From Streptomyces canus (GTDB lineage Bacteria; Actinomycetota; Actinomycetes; Streptomycetales; Streptomycetaceae): a stretch of DNA of 64,000 nt. The DNA lies in contig NZ_CP107989.1 in the NCBI RefSeq assembly GCF_041435015.1, positions 310,001-374,000 on the forward strand. Reading direction: 5' to 3'. This document shows positions 43,868 through 52,793 of the stretch, piece after piece. How positions within the stretch are numbered: position 1 is the first letter of the stretch; the number at the start of each line of letters is the position of its first letter. The notes beneath the pieces are model-generated. The model made no database searches and was not told where the DNA came from. It was given only the letters and a program-made list of their open reading frames with translations. Made by a program: the position numbers and the translations under genes.

Positions 43868-44244
43868 CCGTGTGGAGTTCTCGTTTCCCCAGGGGGCACG
43901 CCGTGGCCGCACGCGAGGAGGCCGCCCGCGGCCTGCCCAACATCGAGGGCTTCTTGTACCGGGAGGCTCACAGGGGAGCAACCCACCGCCGCGTGGCGGC
44001 ATTCACCGCGCGCGTGGAGGGGCTGACCCCGGAGCAGAAGCGGAACATCGAGCAGTGGTACGTCGACGAGCAGAAGCACGTGGCCCGCATGGTGACCGAT
44101 CACATCGCCGAGCGCGTCGGCGCGATGGAAGCGCAACACCACCTCAGGATCCGGCACTGGCTGCGGGGAACCCTCACCGGGATGGCGCTGATCACGCTGG
44201 CGATGATCGCCTGCGTCGTGGTGATCCTCGGATCGTCGCGGTGA
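43864..44244 (+). CDS. small C-terminally anchored membrane protein
   Basis: A protein of 126 residues whose ATG overlaps the NDH-2 stop. Residues 1-100 are charged and helical (LTPEQKRNIEQWYVDEQKHV, HIAERVGAMEAQHHLRIRHW); residues 101-122 form one membrane helix (GTLTGMALITLAMIACVVVI). The family is not recognised. Being coupled to NDH-2 it may help anchor or organise it at the membrane; this is inference. Confidence 0.7.
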   Translation: MTVWSSRFPRGHAVAAREEAARGLPNIEGFLYREAHRGATHRRVAAFTARVEGLTPEQKRNIEQWYVDEQKHVARMVTDHIAERVGAMEAQHHLRIRHWLRGTLTGMALITLAMIACVVVILGSSR

Positions 44245-44254
44245 CCGCCGGTCG

Positions 44255-44707
44255 CTAGGAACCCCCGGTGCGATACAGGCCCCTGCCGGCGCGCTGGATG
44301 CGGGAGGAGGCGACGAGGCGATCGAGTGTGCTGCGGACCGCGTTGATGCTTCCGCTGTCGGCGTCACGGCCGAGCGCCGCCGCGACTTCACGGGCCCGCA
44401 CCTCCGCGTCACCGACCATGGCGAAGTAGGCCATGACCTGCTCGGTGAGCTTTCCGTACTGCTTGTCCGCGTCCGTGTCGGTGTCCGTCTGTGAGGAGCC
44501 GGGCTCGTCCACCGGGGCAGCGGCGCGCGGAGCGACCAGCGCGCTCTCGAGAGCGCCGAGGGCCCGCTGCACGGAGCCGAGATGTGCCACGACCGCCGCC
44601 AACTCCCTTTCCAGCGCCTGCTTCTGGAACTGCAGCCGGGCCAGTTCCTCCTGAAGCCCCTCGGCGGTGACCTCGATGCTGTGTGCCGTACGGCTCGCGG
44701 AGACCAT
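44255..44707 (-). CDS. coiled-coil plus winged-helix-like protein
   Basis: A protein of 150 residues from ATG 44707, with GGAGGGAAG upstream. Residues about 10-60 form a coiled coil (GLQEELARLQFQKQALEREL); a short Asp/Thr-rich linker (TDTDTDADKQ) leads to a C-terminal winged-helix-like domain (KLTEQVMAYFAMVGDAEVRA, NAVRSTLDRLVASSRIQRAG). It could be a dimeric DNA-binding protein, but it does not match a named family I recognise. It is convergent with the NDH-2 unit. Confidence 0.7.
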   Translation of the reverse strand: MVSASRTAHSIEVTAEGLQEELARLQFQKQALERELAAVVAHLGSVQRALGALESALVAPRAAAPVDEPGSSQTDTDTDADKQYGKLTEQVMAYFAMVGDAEVRAREVAAALGRDADSGSINAVRSTLDRLVASSRIQRAGRGLYRTGGS

Positions 44708-44826
44708 GAGTTCTTCCCTCCTCAACCCTTGTCGACATCATATGCAGTGCTTCGAGTGTCAGACAGGGCATCTCAGTGTCTCGAACAGTGGGATTTTGCG
44801 CGCCCGTGAAAAGCATCGTCCGTTTC

Positions 44827-44853
44827 TGTCACAAGCGCCCGTCGGTCGCGGTC
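44827..44853 (+). promoter_or_regulatory. ECF41-type promoter P5 (TGTCACA-N16-GGTC)
   Basis: TGTCACA (44827-44833), 16 nt, GGTC (44850-44853), 40 nt before the ECF41 sigma start at 44894; consistent with positive autoregulation. Confidence 0.78.
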
Positions 44854-44893
44854 CATACAGCGGATGAACCGTAGCAACGGAGGCCAATGGATC

Positions 44894-45829
44894 ATGTATG
44901 TCGAACCGTCCCTCGCCACACCTGATGACCTCGAGGACGCTGTCGCCGTCTTCGTGCACCACCGCAAGCGGCTCTTCGGGATCGCCTACCGCATACTCGG
45001 CAGCACGGTCGAGGCCGAGGACGTGGTCCAGGAGGTATGGCTGCGCTGGCAGAAGACCGACCGCTCGGTGGTGCTGAGTCCCGCGGCTTTCCTGTCGAGC
45101 GCCACGACCCGCCTGGCCATCAACGTCGCGCAGTCGGCGCGCGTGCGTCGGGAGACGTACATCGGACCGTGGCTGCCGGAACCCGTCGACACCGGCGCGG
45201 ACCCCGAGGTCGGTGCTGAGCGCGCGGAGGCCGTGGAGATGGCGCTGCTGCTGGTGCTGGAGAAACTGACTCCCGTCGAGCGCGCCGCCTATGTACTGCG
45301 CGAGGCGTTCGACTACGCCTACGCCGAGATCGCCGACATGCTCGAAGTCAGCCTCGTCAATGTGCGGAAGATAGTCAGCCGTGCTCGTCGGCACCTGCTG
45401 GACGAGCGGCGGGAGAGCGTGGACGCGGCTGAACACCGGCGCCTCCTCGGCGCCTTCGTCTCAGCGGCCAGAACGGGAGACGTGGCATCACTCGAAGCCC
45501 TGCTCGCGCCCGATGTCGTCAGCCTCTCCGACGGCAACGGCATGCGGGGCTGTGCCCGCGTACCTGTGCAGGGCCGTGCCAGGGTGGCCAGGCTCGCGAC
45601 CTATCGGCAGTTGTGGCGGGAGGCGGTTCCCGAGCTGGTCGATGCCAACGGCGCTACGGGTGTGCTGGTCCACCGGGACGGCCGTACGGTCGCCTTCGTG
45701 ACCGCGGCCGCCTCGAAGCACGGAATTCACCAGGTGATGTGGGTGTTCGAGCCGAGCAAGATCGCCGCCTTCGTCGCATCACGTTCCCGTTTCGCGATGT
45801 CCCCCGGCGCCGTGCCGGACAGTGTGTGA
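44894..45829 (+). CDS. ECF41/SigJ-type sigma factor with SnoaL-like C-domain
   Basis: A protein of 311 residues from ATG 44894 (GGAGG upstream; ATG 44864 is an alternative). Region 2: FGIAYRILGSTVEAEDVVQE. Linker motif GPWLPEPVDT. Region 4: LTPVERAAYVLREAFDYAYA, then VNVRKIVSRARRHL. The C-terminal SnoaL-like domain carries the ECF41 marker DGNGMRG and a late EPSKIAAF resembling the conserved NPDK segment. In this family the C-domain, not a separate anti-sigma factor, controls activity. It is convergent with the next sigma gene and has an ECF41-type promoter. Confidence 0.92.
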   Translation: MYVEPSLATPDDLEDAVAVFVHHRKRLFGIAYRILGSTVEAEDVVQEVWLRWQKTDRSVVLSPAAFLSSATTRLAINVAQSARVRRETYIGPWLPEPVDTGADPEVGAERAEAVEMALLLVLEKLTPVERAAYVLREAFDYAYAEIADMLEVSLVNVRKIVSRARRHLLDERRESVDAAEHRRLLGAFVSAARTGDVASLEALLAPDVVSLSDGNGMRGCARVPVQGRARVARLATYRQLWREAVPELVDANGATGVLVHRDGRTVAFVTAAASKHGIHQVMWVFEPSKIAAFVASRSRFAMSPGAVPDSV

Positions 45830-45857
45830 CACCTGTGCCATGACCTCCTCCTCGCTG

Positions 45858-46739
45858 TCACGGGCCCTCGACCGAGCCGGCGACACCGTCGGTAGGAGGC
45901 TGATTCCACGACCGTAGTTTGTCGGGGTTGAGCATGACCCAGACCTGGGCGACACGGTCGTCCGAGACGTCGAGGCTGATGACAGCGGCGACCCGGCGGT
46001 CGTAGTGGGCGACAAGGCCGGTGCGGCCGTTGACGGAATGGGTGGTCAGGGTGGTGTGCGGGCTTCGGGTCAGGAGCGTCAAGAGGCTGTCGGCGACCGG
46101 CCGACAGCCATGGACCGGCCCGGTCAACGCCCGTACCTTGCCGCCACCGTCGAAGAACGCCGTCGCGTCCGAGCACAGCAACGACGTGAGCAGTTCCCCG
46201 TCGCCGGAGACGCACGCCCGGCATACGGCGCGGGCGACGGCGTCATGCTGCCGCGGTGTCGTGGAGCGGGTGCGCCGCAGCCGCAGCCATTGCCTGGCCC
46301 GTTCGGCGAGTTCGGCGAGCTCCGGCTCGGGGCGGCCCACGATGTCGGCGACCGTGCCCGGGGCCATCCCGAAGGCACGGAACACGAATGCGGCGCGCTC
46401 GGCAGTCGACAGCGACTCCAGCGCGTTCAGCACGACCCGCCCGGCCTCCTCCTCCACCTCCGACGGCCGTGCCCCGTGCCCCTCCTCGGGGCCGGCCGCG
46501 CCCCGGCCGGGGCGTGCGAGGCGGTCCAGGCAGATCCCGCCCACGGTCTTCGCCAGCCAGGACCGGGGGACGGTGATCTGCCGACGCGCTGCGTCGGACA
46601 GCCCGTACCAGCGGTGATAGGCCTCGTCGACGACGCTTTCCGCCGCGCCCGGGTCGCCCAGCATCCAGTGAGCGACATCGAGCAGGAACCGACGCTCCTC
46701 CCACAGCTCGTCGATCGGCACCGCATCGCTCGGGTCCAT
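45858..46739 (-). CDS. divergent ECF41-like sigma factor
   Basis: A protein of 293 residues (MDPSDAVPIDELWEERRFLL). Regions 2 and 4 are recognisable (VAHWMLGDPGAAESVVDEAY; STAERAAFVFRAFGMAPGTV). The C-domain has the best copies of the family markers: FFDGGGKVRAL and MLNPDKLRSW. The WLPEP linker is missing and region 2 is degenerate compared with the other copies, so promoter recognition may differ or be lost. It is driven by promoter P6, which diverges from the WhiB/QcrB promoter P7. Confidence 0.85.
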   Translation of the reverse strand: MDPSDAVPIDELWEERRFLLDVAHWMLGDPGAAESVVDEAYHRWYGLSDAARRQITVPRSWLAKTVGGICLDRLARPGRGAAGPEEGHGARPSEVEEEAGRVVLNALESLSTAERAAFVFRAFGMAPGTVADIVGRPEPELAELAERARQWLRLRRTRSTTPRQHDAVARAVCRACVSGDGELLTSLLCSDATAFFDGGGKVRALTGPVHGCRPVADSLLTLLTRSPHTTLTTHSVNGRTGLVAHYDRRVAAVISLDVSDDRVAQVWVMLNPDKLRSWNQPPTDGVAGSVEGP

Positions 46740-46802
46740 CAGCCATCCTCGCTCTCGCTCGCGCTGCCCCGCACGCGGCAGGGGCGTCGGCTCACCCCGT
46801 AA

Positions 46803-46829
46803 GACCGGGAACTCCCGGACGGTGTGACA
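46803..46829 (-). promoter_or_regulatory. ECF41-type promoter P6 (TGTCACA-N16-GGTC)
   Basis: TGTCACA (46829-46823), 16 nt, GGTC (46806-46803) on the minus strand, 63 nt before the sigma start at 46739. Its -35 is 19 nt from that of the divergent P7. Confidence 0.78.
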
Positions 46830-46848
46830 CGGGCTCGTCGCGGCCGTG

Positions 46849-46875
46849 TGTCACACATGCGCGGGCTGCCCGGTC
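46849..46875 (+). promoter_or_regulatory. ECF41-type promoter P7 (TGTCACA-N16-GGTC)
   Basis: TGTCACA (46849-46855), 16 nt, GGTC (46872-46875), 56 nt before the WhiB start codon at 46932; drives WhiB and QcrB-like genes. Confidence 0.78.
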
Positions 46876-46931
46876 CTACAGAACAGCGACGCACTTCTTT
46901 TCCCTTGACTACTGAACGAGGTGACCATGCC

Positions 46932-47192
46932 ATGCATTGGCGTGAACGGGCAGCTTGCCTGCGCGTAGATCCCGAGCTTTTCTTCCCCATATCCACCATC
47001 GGTCCCACGCTTCGGCAGGTCGACGAGGCGAAGGCTGTCTGCGGCCGTTGTCCCGTCGCGGAGCAGTGCCTCGACTGGGCCGTGCGGGCGGGACGCGTGG
47101 ACGGCATCTGGGGCGGAACGACGGAAAGCGAACGCCGAGCGATGCGTGGAGTCGACACCCGGCGCGCACAAGCCTGTCCCAGCGGTATGTGA
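46932..47192 (+). CDS. WhiB-like Fe-S regulator
   Basis: A protein of 86 residues from ATG 46932, with GAGGTGA upstream. Cluster cysteines C9, C37, C40 and C46, then GRVDGIWGGTTESERRAM with the WhiB turn. It is a short form with little beyond the cluster domain. Its stop overlaps the cytochrome b start as TGATG. A redox-sensing Fe-S protein co-transcribed with a respiratory subunit from a sigma-specific promoter suggests feedback on respiratory state. Confidence 0.9.
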   Translation: MHWRERAACLRVDPELFFPISTIGPTLRQVDEAKAVCGRCPVAEQCLDWAVRAGRVDGIWGGTTESERRAMRGVDTRRAQACPSGM

Positions 47193-48805
47193 TGGGTGGC
47201 AATGCCATGAGCAAGGGTGAAAGGGTCGCCGACTGGGCCGACGGGCGCTTGGGCGTCCGCCGGCTGGTCAGGGAAAGAGCACGACGGGCCTTTCCGGACC
47301 ACTGGTCCTTCATGCTGGGGGAAATCTGCCTCTACAGCTTCGTCGTTCTCGTCGTCACGGGCGTGTATCTGACCTTCTACTTCCATCCGTCGATGAAGGA
47401 AGTGCAGTACAACGGAAGTTACGCACCGCTGCGCGGCCAGACGGTGTCGGAGGCTTTCGACTCCACCATGCACATATCCTTCGACGTCCGCGGCGGTCTG
47501 CTGATACGGCAGGCCCATCACTGGGCGGCGTTGGTCTTCGTCGCCGCCCTGCTCACCCACATGATGCGGGTGTTCTTCACGGGCGCCTTCCGCAAGCCGC
47601 GCGAAATCAACTGGCTGATCGGATTCCTGCTGTTGGTCCTCGCCATGTTCGCCGGACTGACGGGATACGACCTCCCGGACGACCTGCTGTCCGGTACCGG
47701 CCTCGCCGTGGTGAACGGAACAATCCTGTCCATTCCCATCATCGGAACGTACCTGTCGATGTTCCTCTTCGGAGGCGAGTTCCCCGGCACCGAGCTGGTA
47801 GCCCGCTTCAACACCATCCATGTGCTGGTCCTCCCCGCCCTCATGGTGGGACTGCTGACCGCCCATCTGGCCCTGATGCTCTACCACGGGCACACTCAGT
47901 ACCCGGGCCGTGGACGCACCAACAACAATGTCGTGGGAGTGCCGGCCAAGGTACGCGTCGTCAAGTCCTCCGGGTACTTCCTGCTGGTGAGCGGTGTCAT
48001 CTTCGGCATGGCTGCGGTCGCACAGATCAACCCCGTCTGGCAGTACGGGCCTTACCGTGCCGACCAGGTTTCGGCCGGGTCACAGCCCGACTGGTACATG
48101 GGCGTGGCGGACGGGCTGCTTCGGGTGATGCCGGGCTGGGAAGTCGACTTCTGGGGTCATACCCTGGCGCTCGACAACCTGATTCCGTTGACCGTGGGGG
48201 TCGGCCTCTTCCTCGCCCTGGGCGCGTATCCGTTCATCGAGTCCTGGGCGACCGGTGACACACGCGAGCAGAACCTTCTGGACCGACCGCGTAACCGTCC
48301 CGTACGAACGGCACTTGGCGTCGCATGGCTCAGTTTCTACCTGGTGTCCTTGATCGGCGCCGCGAACGACATCATCGCCGTGCGTTTCCACGTCTCGGTC
48401 GAGTCGGTGACCTGGTCGGTCCGCATCGGACTCTTCGTCGTTCCTGTCGTGACGTATGCGCTGACCAAACGACTGGCGCTCGGCCTGCAGCGCAGCGACC
48501 GCGACAAGGTCCTGCACGGACGCGAGACCGGCATCATCACACGCATGCCCAACGGGGAATTCGTCGAGGTGCACGAGCCGCTCAGCCAGGAACAACTCCA
48601 CGTCCTCACCCAGCACGAGCAGTACAAGCCGATCGGTCCGGGCGTCGGGGACGGAACAGATCACCTCAAGATCGCATTCCGTCTTGCCCGGCGGCTGCGT
48701 TCCTGGTGCAGTCAGAGCCTTTACGGAGAACGTGCGCAGATCGCCAAGCCGACCGCGCAGGAATACCAGGTGCTGCACAAGGAGCGCACGGAGGACCATG
48801 CCTAG
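47192..48805 (+). CDS. QcrB-like cytochrome b (bc1-type menaquinol oxidase subunit), orphan paralog
   Basis: A protein of 537 residues (ATG 47192 overlapping the WhiB stop; ATG 47207 is also possible). It closely follows actinobacterial QcrB: DHWSFMLGEICLYSFVVLVV, RGGLLIRQAHHWAALVFVAA and ARFNTIHVLVLPAL supply the paired haem-ligating His residues on two helices. GYDLPDDLLSGTGL, QYGPYRADQVSAGSQPDWYM and SQEQLHVLTQHEQYKP complete the family pattern. No QcrA or QcrC neighbours are present, so it is a second, orphan cytochrome b. It may replace QcrB in a stress form of the bcc complex. Confidence 0.9.
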   Translation: MGGNAMSKGERVADWADGRLGVRRLVRERARRAFPDHWSFMLGEICLYSFVVLVVTGVYLTFYFHPSMKEVQYNGSYAPLRGQTVSEAFDSTMHISFDVRGGLLIRQAHHWAALVFVAALLTHMMRVFFTGAFRKPREINWLIGFLLLVLAMFAGLTGYDLPDDLLSGTGLAVVNGTILSIPIIGTYLSMFLFGGEFPGTELVARFNTIHVLVLPALMVGLLTAHLALMLYHGHTQYPGRGRTNNNVVGVPAKVRVVKSSGYFLLVSGVIFGMAAVAQINPVWQYGPYRADQVSAGSQPDWYMGVADGLLRVMPGWEVDFWGHTLALDNLIPLTVGVGLFLALGAYPFIESWATGDTREQNLLDRPRNRPVRTALGVAWLSFYLVSLIGAANDIIAVRFHVSVESVTWSVRIGLFVVPVVTYALTKRLALGLQRSDRDKVLHGRETGIITRMPNGEFVEVHEPLSQEQLHVLTQHEQYKPIGPGVGDGTDHLKIAFRLARRLRSWCSQSLYGERAQIAKPTAQEYQVLHKERTEDHA

Positions 48806-51573
48806 GCCGACGCCGCCTCGCCGGCGAGACGTATGGTGCGGATCTCCTTGCGCGAGGTGATGCCCAGCTTCGAGAACACCTTCCGCAGGTGCCATTCCAC
48901 CGTGTGGGGACTGATGAACAACTGGGCGCCGATCTCGGGATTCGTGAGACCGTCACGGACCAGGCGGGCGATCTGCTCCTCCTGGGGGGTGAGGGCCGCC
49001 TGCGTCGCGGCGGAATGTCTGCGGACCCTCGCTCCCGTCGCCTGGAGTTCGCGGCGCGCTCGTTCGGCGAACGCCCCAGCTCCGATGGTGCTGAGCATGT
49101 CGTGGGCGATGCCCAGGTGAGCACGGGCGTCGGCTCGGCGGTTCTCGCGGCGCAGCCATTCCCCGAACAGCAGGTGGGTCCTGGCGAGGTTCATCCGCAC
49201 CCCCGCGCTGCCGAGCCGTTCGATCGCCTCACGGTACAGGGCATCGGCAAGCTGCCCTTCGCTCACCAGGGCGCGGACGCCGGACGCGGTGCCGAGAGCC
49301 CACTCGGTACCGGCCGCCTGCGCCATGTCGCTGATTCGGCGGACCGCCGCGGCCGCGTCCGCGGGTCTGCCCAGCCGTACGCAAGCCTCGACCAGCTCGA
49401 CCGTGGACTGGAGGGAGAGACCGAGTTCCTGCGGATTCTCACAGCCCCGCAGGGCGGCCGCGTACGCCTCCGCGTACCTGCCGAGGCCGTTGTAGAGGAC
49501 CGCCGCGGCCCACTGCGTGGCGGTCTCCACCTTTCCTTCCCCGCGCAGCAGGAGATCCTGGGTGACCGCATCGATCGCCTGTTGGGTCGTGGCCTCCCTG
49601 CCCTTCCAGGGCTCGACGACCAGCGCGCTGTAGTGCGCGAAGAAGCTGCTGCCGGTCGCCTCACCGATCGCCGTCGCCTCCGCGACCAGGGAGCCGGCAC
49701 CGGCGAGATCGCCGGCGAAGACCCGGTTCGACAGACGGAGCAGAAGTGCCGACGGCAGCACCGACAGGGCTCCCGTCTCGCGGGCGAGGTCGACCAGCCG
49801 TGCCGACAGGACGGACCAGCTCTCGAAGTCCCATGTGCTGTGGGCCAGGCGGCATGCGAGCGGGAGCCAGCCCAGCCCTTCCTTGGGGGGGATCCCGCCG
49901 GCGCGGAACGCGGCCAGCGCCTGGAGCAGCATCGGCGCGCCCGCGGCGTAACCCTCTGTGGTCAGCCGCGCCTGGCCGTCCAGAAGAAGATCGTCGCGTG
50001 TCGGTTCGGCGGGCGTGGGCGTCGTGAGAATGGCCTGGGCGACGTCGAGAATCCCCTTGCCCTGCGGCAGCCGGCCGGCGGTGAGGGCCGCGTAGATCGC
50101 GTCCCGGTACGTCTCACGGGCGAGCCCGGCGTCGAGCGGCTCCAGTCGCCGGGCCGCTTCGAGCAGCAGCGGCAGGCCGGCGCCGGCGCTGTTGGACGCG
50201 GTCATGATCCGTCCGCGCAGCAGAATCGCCCGTGCGGCTCCGAGGTCGTCGAGGGGACCCAGCTCGGCCGCCCCCGCCAGTTCCCGCGCGGCGTCGAAAG
50301 CGCCGGCCTGGTACTTGGCCTGTGCCGCCGCCAGCGCCCTGGCTCCACGACGCGTGGGGTCGGGCGTCAGCTGGGCAGCCCGGTCGAGGAAGGCCGCCGC
50401 CGCGGCCACTCCGCCACGCGCCTGCGCCCGGGCCGCCGACCGCTCCAGCTCGGCGGCCACGGCCTCGTCGGGTCCCGCCGTCGCACGCGCCAGATGCCAC
50501 GCCCGACGGTCCGGATCCTGCTGGGAGTCGGTCACGTCCGCCAGGGCTCTGTGCACCTCGCGCAGGTCGACCGGGCCTGCCGCGCGGTAGGCCGCCGAAC
50601 GCACCAGCGGGTGACGGAAGCGCGCCCAGGCGCCGAGGGTGATCAATCCCGACGCCTCGGCGTCCGCCGCGGCCGCGTCCACGGCGATTCCCAGCCGCTC
50701 GGCCGCACGCCTGAGCAGTGTCACGTCGCCGACCGGTTCGGCAGCGGCGAGGAACAGCAGGCGTTGCGTCTCGGCCGGCAGCGCCTGGACGCGGCGGAGG
50801 AAGTCCTGCTCCAGCCGGTTCGACACAGGCCCCGCGCCGGCGCGCGCGAAGTCGTCGGTCAGGTCCAGCACCGTGAGTGTGTGGGGCAGTTCGAGCAGGG
50901 CGAGTGGGTTGCCGTGGGTCTCCGCGACGATGCGATCACGCACCCTGTGATCGAGCGGGCCGGTGACGACCGAGGCGAGAAGCTTTCGGGAGTCCTCCTC
51001 GAACAGCCCGGTCACGGGCAGCTCGGGGAGGCCGGTGAACATCTCACCGGTGGTCGGCTCGCGCACGGCGACGGCGAGCACCACCGATTCCGCGAGCAGC
51101 CTGCGGGCGACGAATTCCAGGGTCTGAGCCGAGACGCGGTCCAGCCACTGCGCGTCGTCGATGACGCAGATGAGCGGCTCGCTCCCGGCGGCGTCGGAGA
51201 GGAGGCTCAGCGTGGCCAGGCCCACCAGGAACCGGTCGGGCGCGGCTCCGCCGTGCAGCCCGAACGCCGTGCGCAGTGCGTCGCGCTGAGGCTCCGGAAG
51301 GTTGTCGAGTCCCGACAGCAGCGGTGCGCAGAGCTGGTGCAGGCCGGCGTAGGAGAGCTCCATCTCGGACTGGACGCCGGCAGCGCCGACGGTGCGGCAT
51401 CCGGTGGCGCGACCCAGCAGGTACTTCAGCAGCTCGGTTTTCCCGATCCCCGCCTCACCCCGAAGGACCAGGACTCCGCTGCGCCCGTCCCTGGCACTCG
51501 CCAGCAGATCGTCGAGGGTCTGACGCTCGCTGTGCCTGCCGAGGAGTCCGGCTCCGGAACCGCGGCTCGTCAT
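48802..51573 (-). CDS. LuxR-family large ATP-binding (LAL) regulator
   Basis: A protein of 923 residues from ATG 51573, with GGGAGG upstream. Walker A GEAGIGKT (39-46), Walker B CVIDDAQWLD, C-terminal HTH (LTPQEEQIARLVRDGLTNPE, LFISPHTVEWHLRKVFSKL). It is nearly collinear with the LAL at 24532-27306, a recent paralog. Its stop and that of the convergent cytochrome b gene share the 4-bp palindrome CTAG (48802-48805), leaving no room for a terminator between them. Confidence 0.92.
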   Translation of the reverse strand: MTSRGSGAGLLGRHSERQTLDDLLASARDGRSGVLVLRGEAGIGKTELLKYLLGRATGCRTVGAAGVQSEMELSYAGLHQLCAPLLSGLDNLPEPQRDALRTAFGLHGGAAPDRFLVGLATLSLLSDAAGSEPLICVIDDAQWLDRVSAQTLEFVARRLLAESVVLAVAVREPTTGEMFTGLPELPVTGLFEEDSRKLLASVVTGPLDHRVRDRIVAETHGNPLALLELPHTLTVLDLTDDFARAGAGPVSNRLEQDFLRRVQALPAETQRLLFLAAAEPVGDVTLLRRAAERLGIAVDAAAADAEASGLITLGAWARFRHPLVRSAAYRAAGPVDLREVHRALADVTDSQQDPDRRAWHLARATAGPDEAVAAELERSAARAQARGGVAAAAAFLDRAAQLTPDPTRRGARALAAAQAKYQAGAFDAARELAGAAELGPLDDLGAARAILLRGRIMTASNSAGAGLPLLLEAARRLEPLDAGLARETYRDAIYAALTAGRLPQGKGILDVAQAILTTPTPAEPTRDDLLLDGQARLTTEGYAAGAPMLLQALAAFRAGGIPPKEGLGWLPLACRLAHSTWDFESWSVLSARLVDLARETGALSVLPSALLLRLSNRVFAGDLAGAGSLVAEATAIGEATGSSFFAHYSALVVEPWKGREATTQQAIDAVTQDLLLRGEGKVETATQWAAAVLYNGLGRYAEAYAAALRGCENPQELGLSLQSTVELVEACVRLGRPADAAAAVRRISDMAQAAGTEWALGTASGVRALVSEGQLADALYREAIERLGSAGVRMNLARTHLLFGEWLRRENRRADARAHLGIAHDMLSTIGAGAFAERARRELQATGARVRRHSAATQAALTPQEEQIARLVRDGLTNPEIGAQLFISPHTVEWHLRKVFSKLGITSRKEIRTIRLAGEAASA

Positions 51574-51887
51574 GGCAGCCTCCCACGTCAGGTCCTCAAG
51601 GCGGCGCGTCGGCCGGTGCGTAGCCGGATCACAGCGGCCGTGGTGCGACCGAGGCGAGCCTGATCCATCGTAAACGGCTGCGAAAGCGGAGAACCTCCGA
51701 CTTCGAGTGAACGTGGTGGGTCGGGTGACGACCGGAACGACGGTCCGGACCGGCGGGCCACGGACCTCCCACGGCACGACCACGCACTCCCCTACGGCCT
51801 TCCAAGGGCGCGCCGGGCTGCCCTCCGGCGCGACATTGGTGCCGGCTGCTCTTCGAGCTGCCGACCCACGGAGCACAGGAGCCGGAC
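51574..51887. other. intergenic region between divergent LAL and truncated sigma genes
   Basis: A 314-nt stretch without a supported gene. I find no ECF41-type promoter here, unlike the other full-length sigma genes on this side, and no convincing palindrome or hairpin. Confidence 0.4.
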
Positions 51888-52556
51888 ATGGACACACATC
51901 TGACCGAGACCGGACAGAGCCGGGGGGCGACGGGCACTTCCGTCATCGCGCTGGAAGACGCGACCTGGGTGTTCGTGCAGGCCAGGCCGGGGCTGCTCAC
52001 TCTCGCCAGGCACATTGTCGGAAACGCGCACGAAGCCGAGGACGTCATCCAGGAGACGTGGCTGCGGTGGCAGGACGCCGACCGCACGGCCGTCTCCAAT
52101 CCGCCGGCACTGCTCAGGACGACCACCGTCCGCCTGGCCATCAACGTCGTCCAGTCCGCCTGGAAGCGCCGGGAGTCCTGTGACAGCCCCTCGCTCCCGG
52201 AGCGGGTGGACCACCACGCGGGCCCCGAAGAGGTGGCCGAGCGACAGGACGCCGTCGAGCGAGCGGTTCTCCTGCTGATGGAAACCCTGACTCCGAGGCA
52301 ACGCGCCGCGTACGTCCTGCGGGAAGGCTTCGGCTGTCCGTACGACCGGATCGCGGAGATCCTGCAGCTCAGCGTCGTCAACACGAGGCAGCAGGTGGCA
52401 CGCGCCCAGCGGCGGCTCCATGGGGACCACCCCAGGCAGCAGGTCGACTCCGTCGCGCACCGGCGTCTTGTTCAGGCGTTCTTCTCGGCGGCCCAGACCG
52501 GCGACCTCGGGCACCTGGAAAAGGTGCTGTCGACGGATGCGGGCGGTCGGCGGTGA
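51888..52556 (+). CDS. truncated ECF41-type sigma factor
   Basis: A protein of 222 residues with AGGAG upstream. Region 2 (LARHIVGNAHEAEDVIQETW) and region 4 (TPRQRAAYVLREGFGCPYDR, then VNTRQQVARAQRRL) are intact, but the linker reads LPERVDHH instead of WLPEP. The frame stops early in the SnoaL-like domain (TGDLGHLEKVLSTDAGGRR). The DNA after the stop (52557-52790) keeps sigma-like scraps in other frames, so the C-domain is decayed. Since that domain controls activity in ECF41 proteins, the product may be deregulated or dead. Confidence 0.75.
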   Translation: MDTHLTETGQSRGATGTSVIALEDATWVFVQARPGLLTLARHIVGNAHEAEDVIQETWLRWQDADRTAVSNPPALLRTTTVRLAINVVQSAWKRRESCDSPSLPERVDHHAGPEEVAERQDAVERAVLLLMETLTPRQRAAYVLREGFGCPYDRIAEILQLSVVNTRQQVARAQRRLHGDHPRQQVDSVAHRRLVQAFFSAAQTGDLGHLEKVLSTDAGGRR

Positions 52557-52793
52557 CCGCTGCGGCAGGTGTCAGCGGGTCTGGCCCGGGCGGGCGCTAC
52601 CTCGTCGACGGCGACGTGCCCGGGCTCAGCCCGTCGCCACGGCTCCGGGTTCGACGGCGCCGACACGTAGCCCCGCGTCGGCGCGTCCTGCCACGGCCTT
52701 GTTCCGCGGCTTTCAGGACCGGCATCTCACCCGAGCGAGCCGGGCGCGGCGCCCGCCTACGGCAGGGCGGCGGCCGTGGCCCGGCCGAGGTGA

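Noticed and set aside
45824..45832. TGTCACA on the minus strand at the end of the sigma gene
   Set aside because: No GTC at the correct spacing, and the position is inside the end of a gene with no suitable target.
48325..51663. Very long open frame on the plus strand opposite the LAL gene
   Set aside because: It is antisense to a well-supported LAL regulator; long open antisense frames are expected in high-GC DNA. Protein composition is Arg/Gly/Gln-rich with no family motifs.
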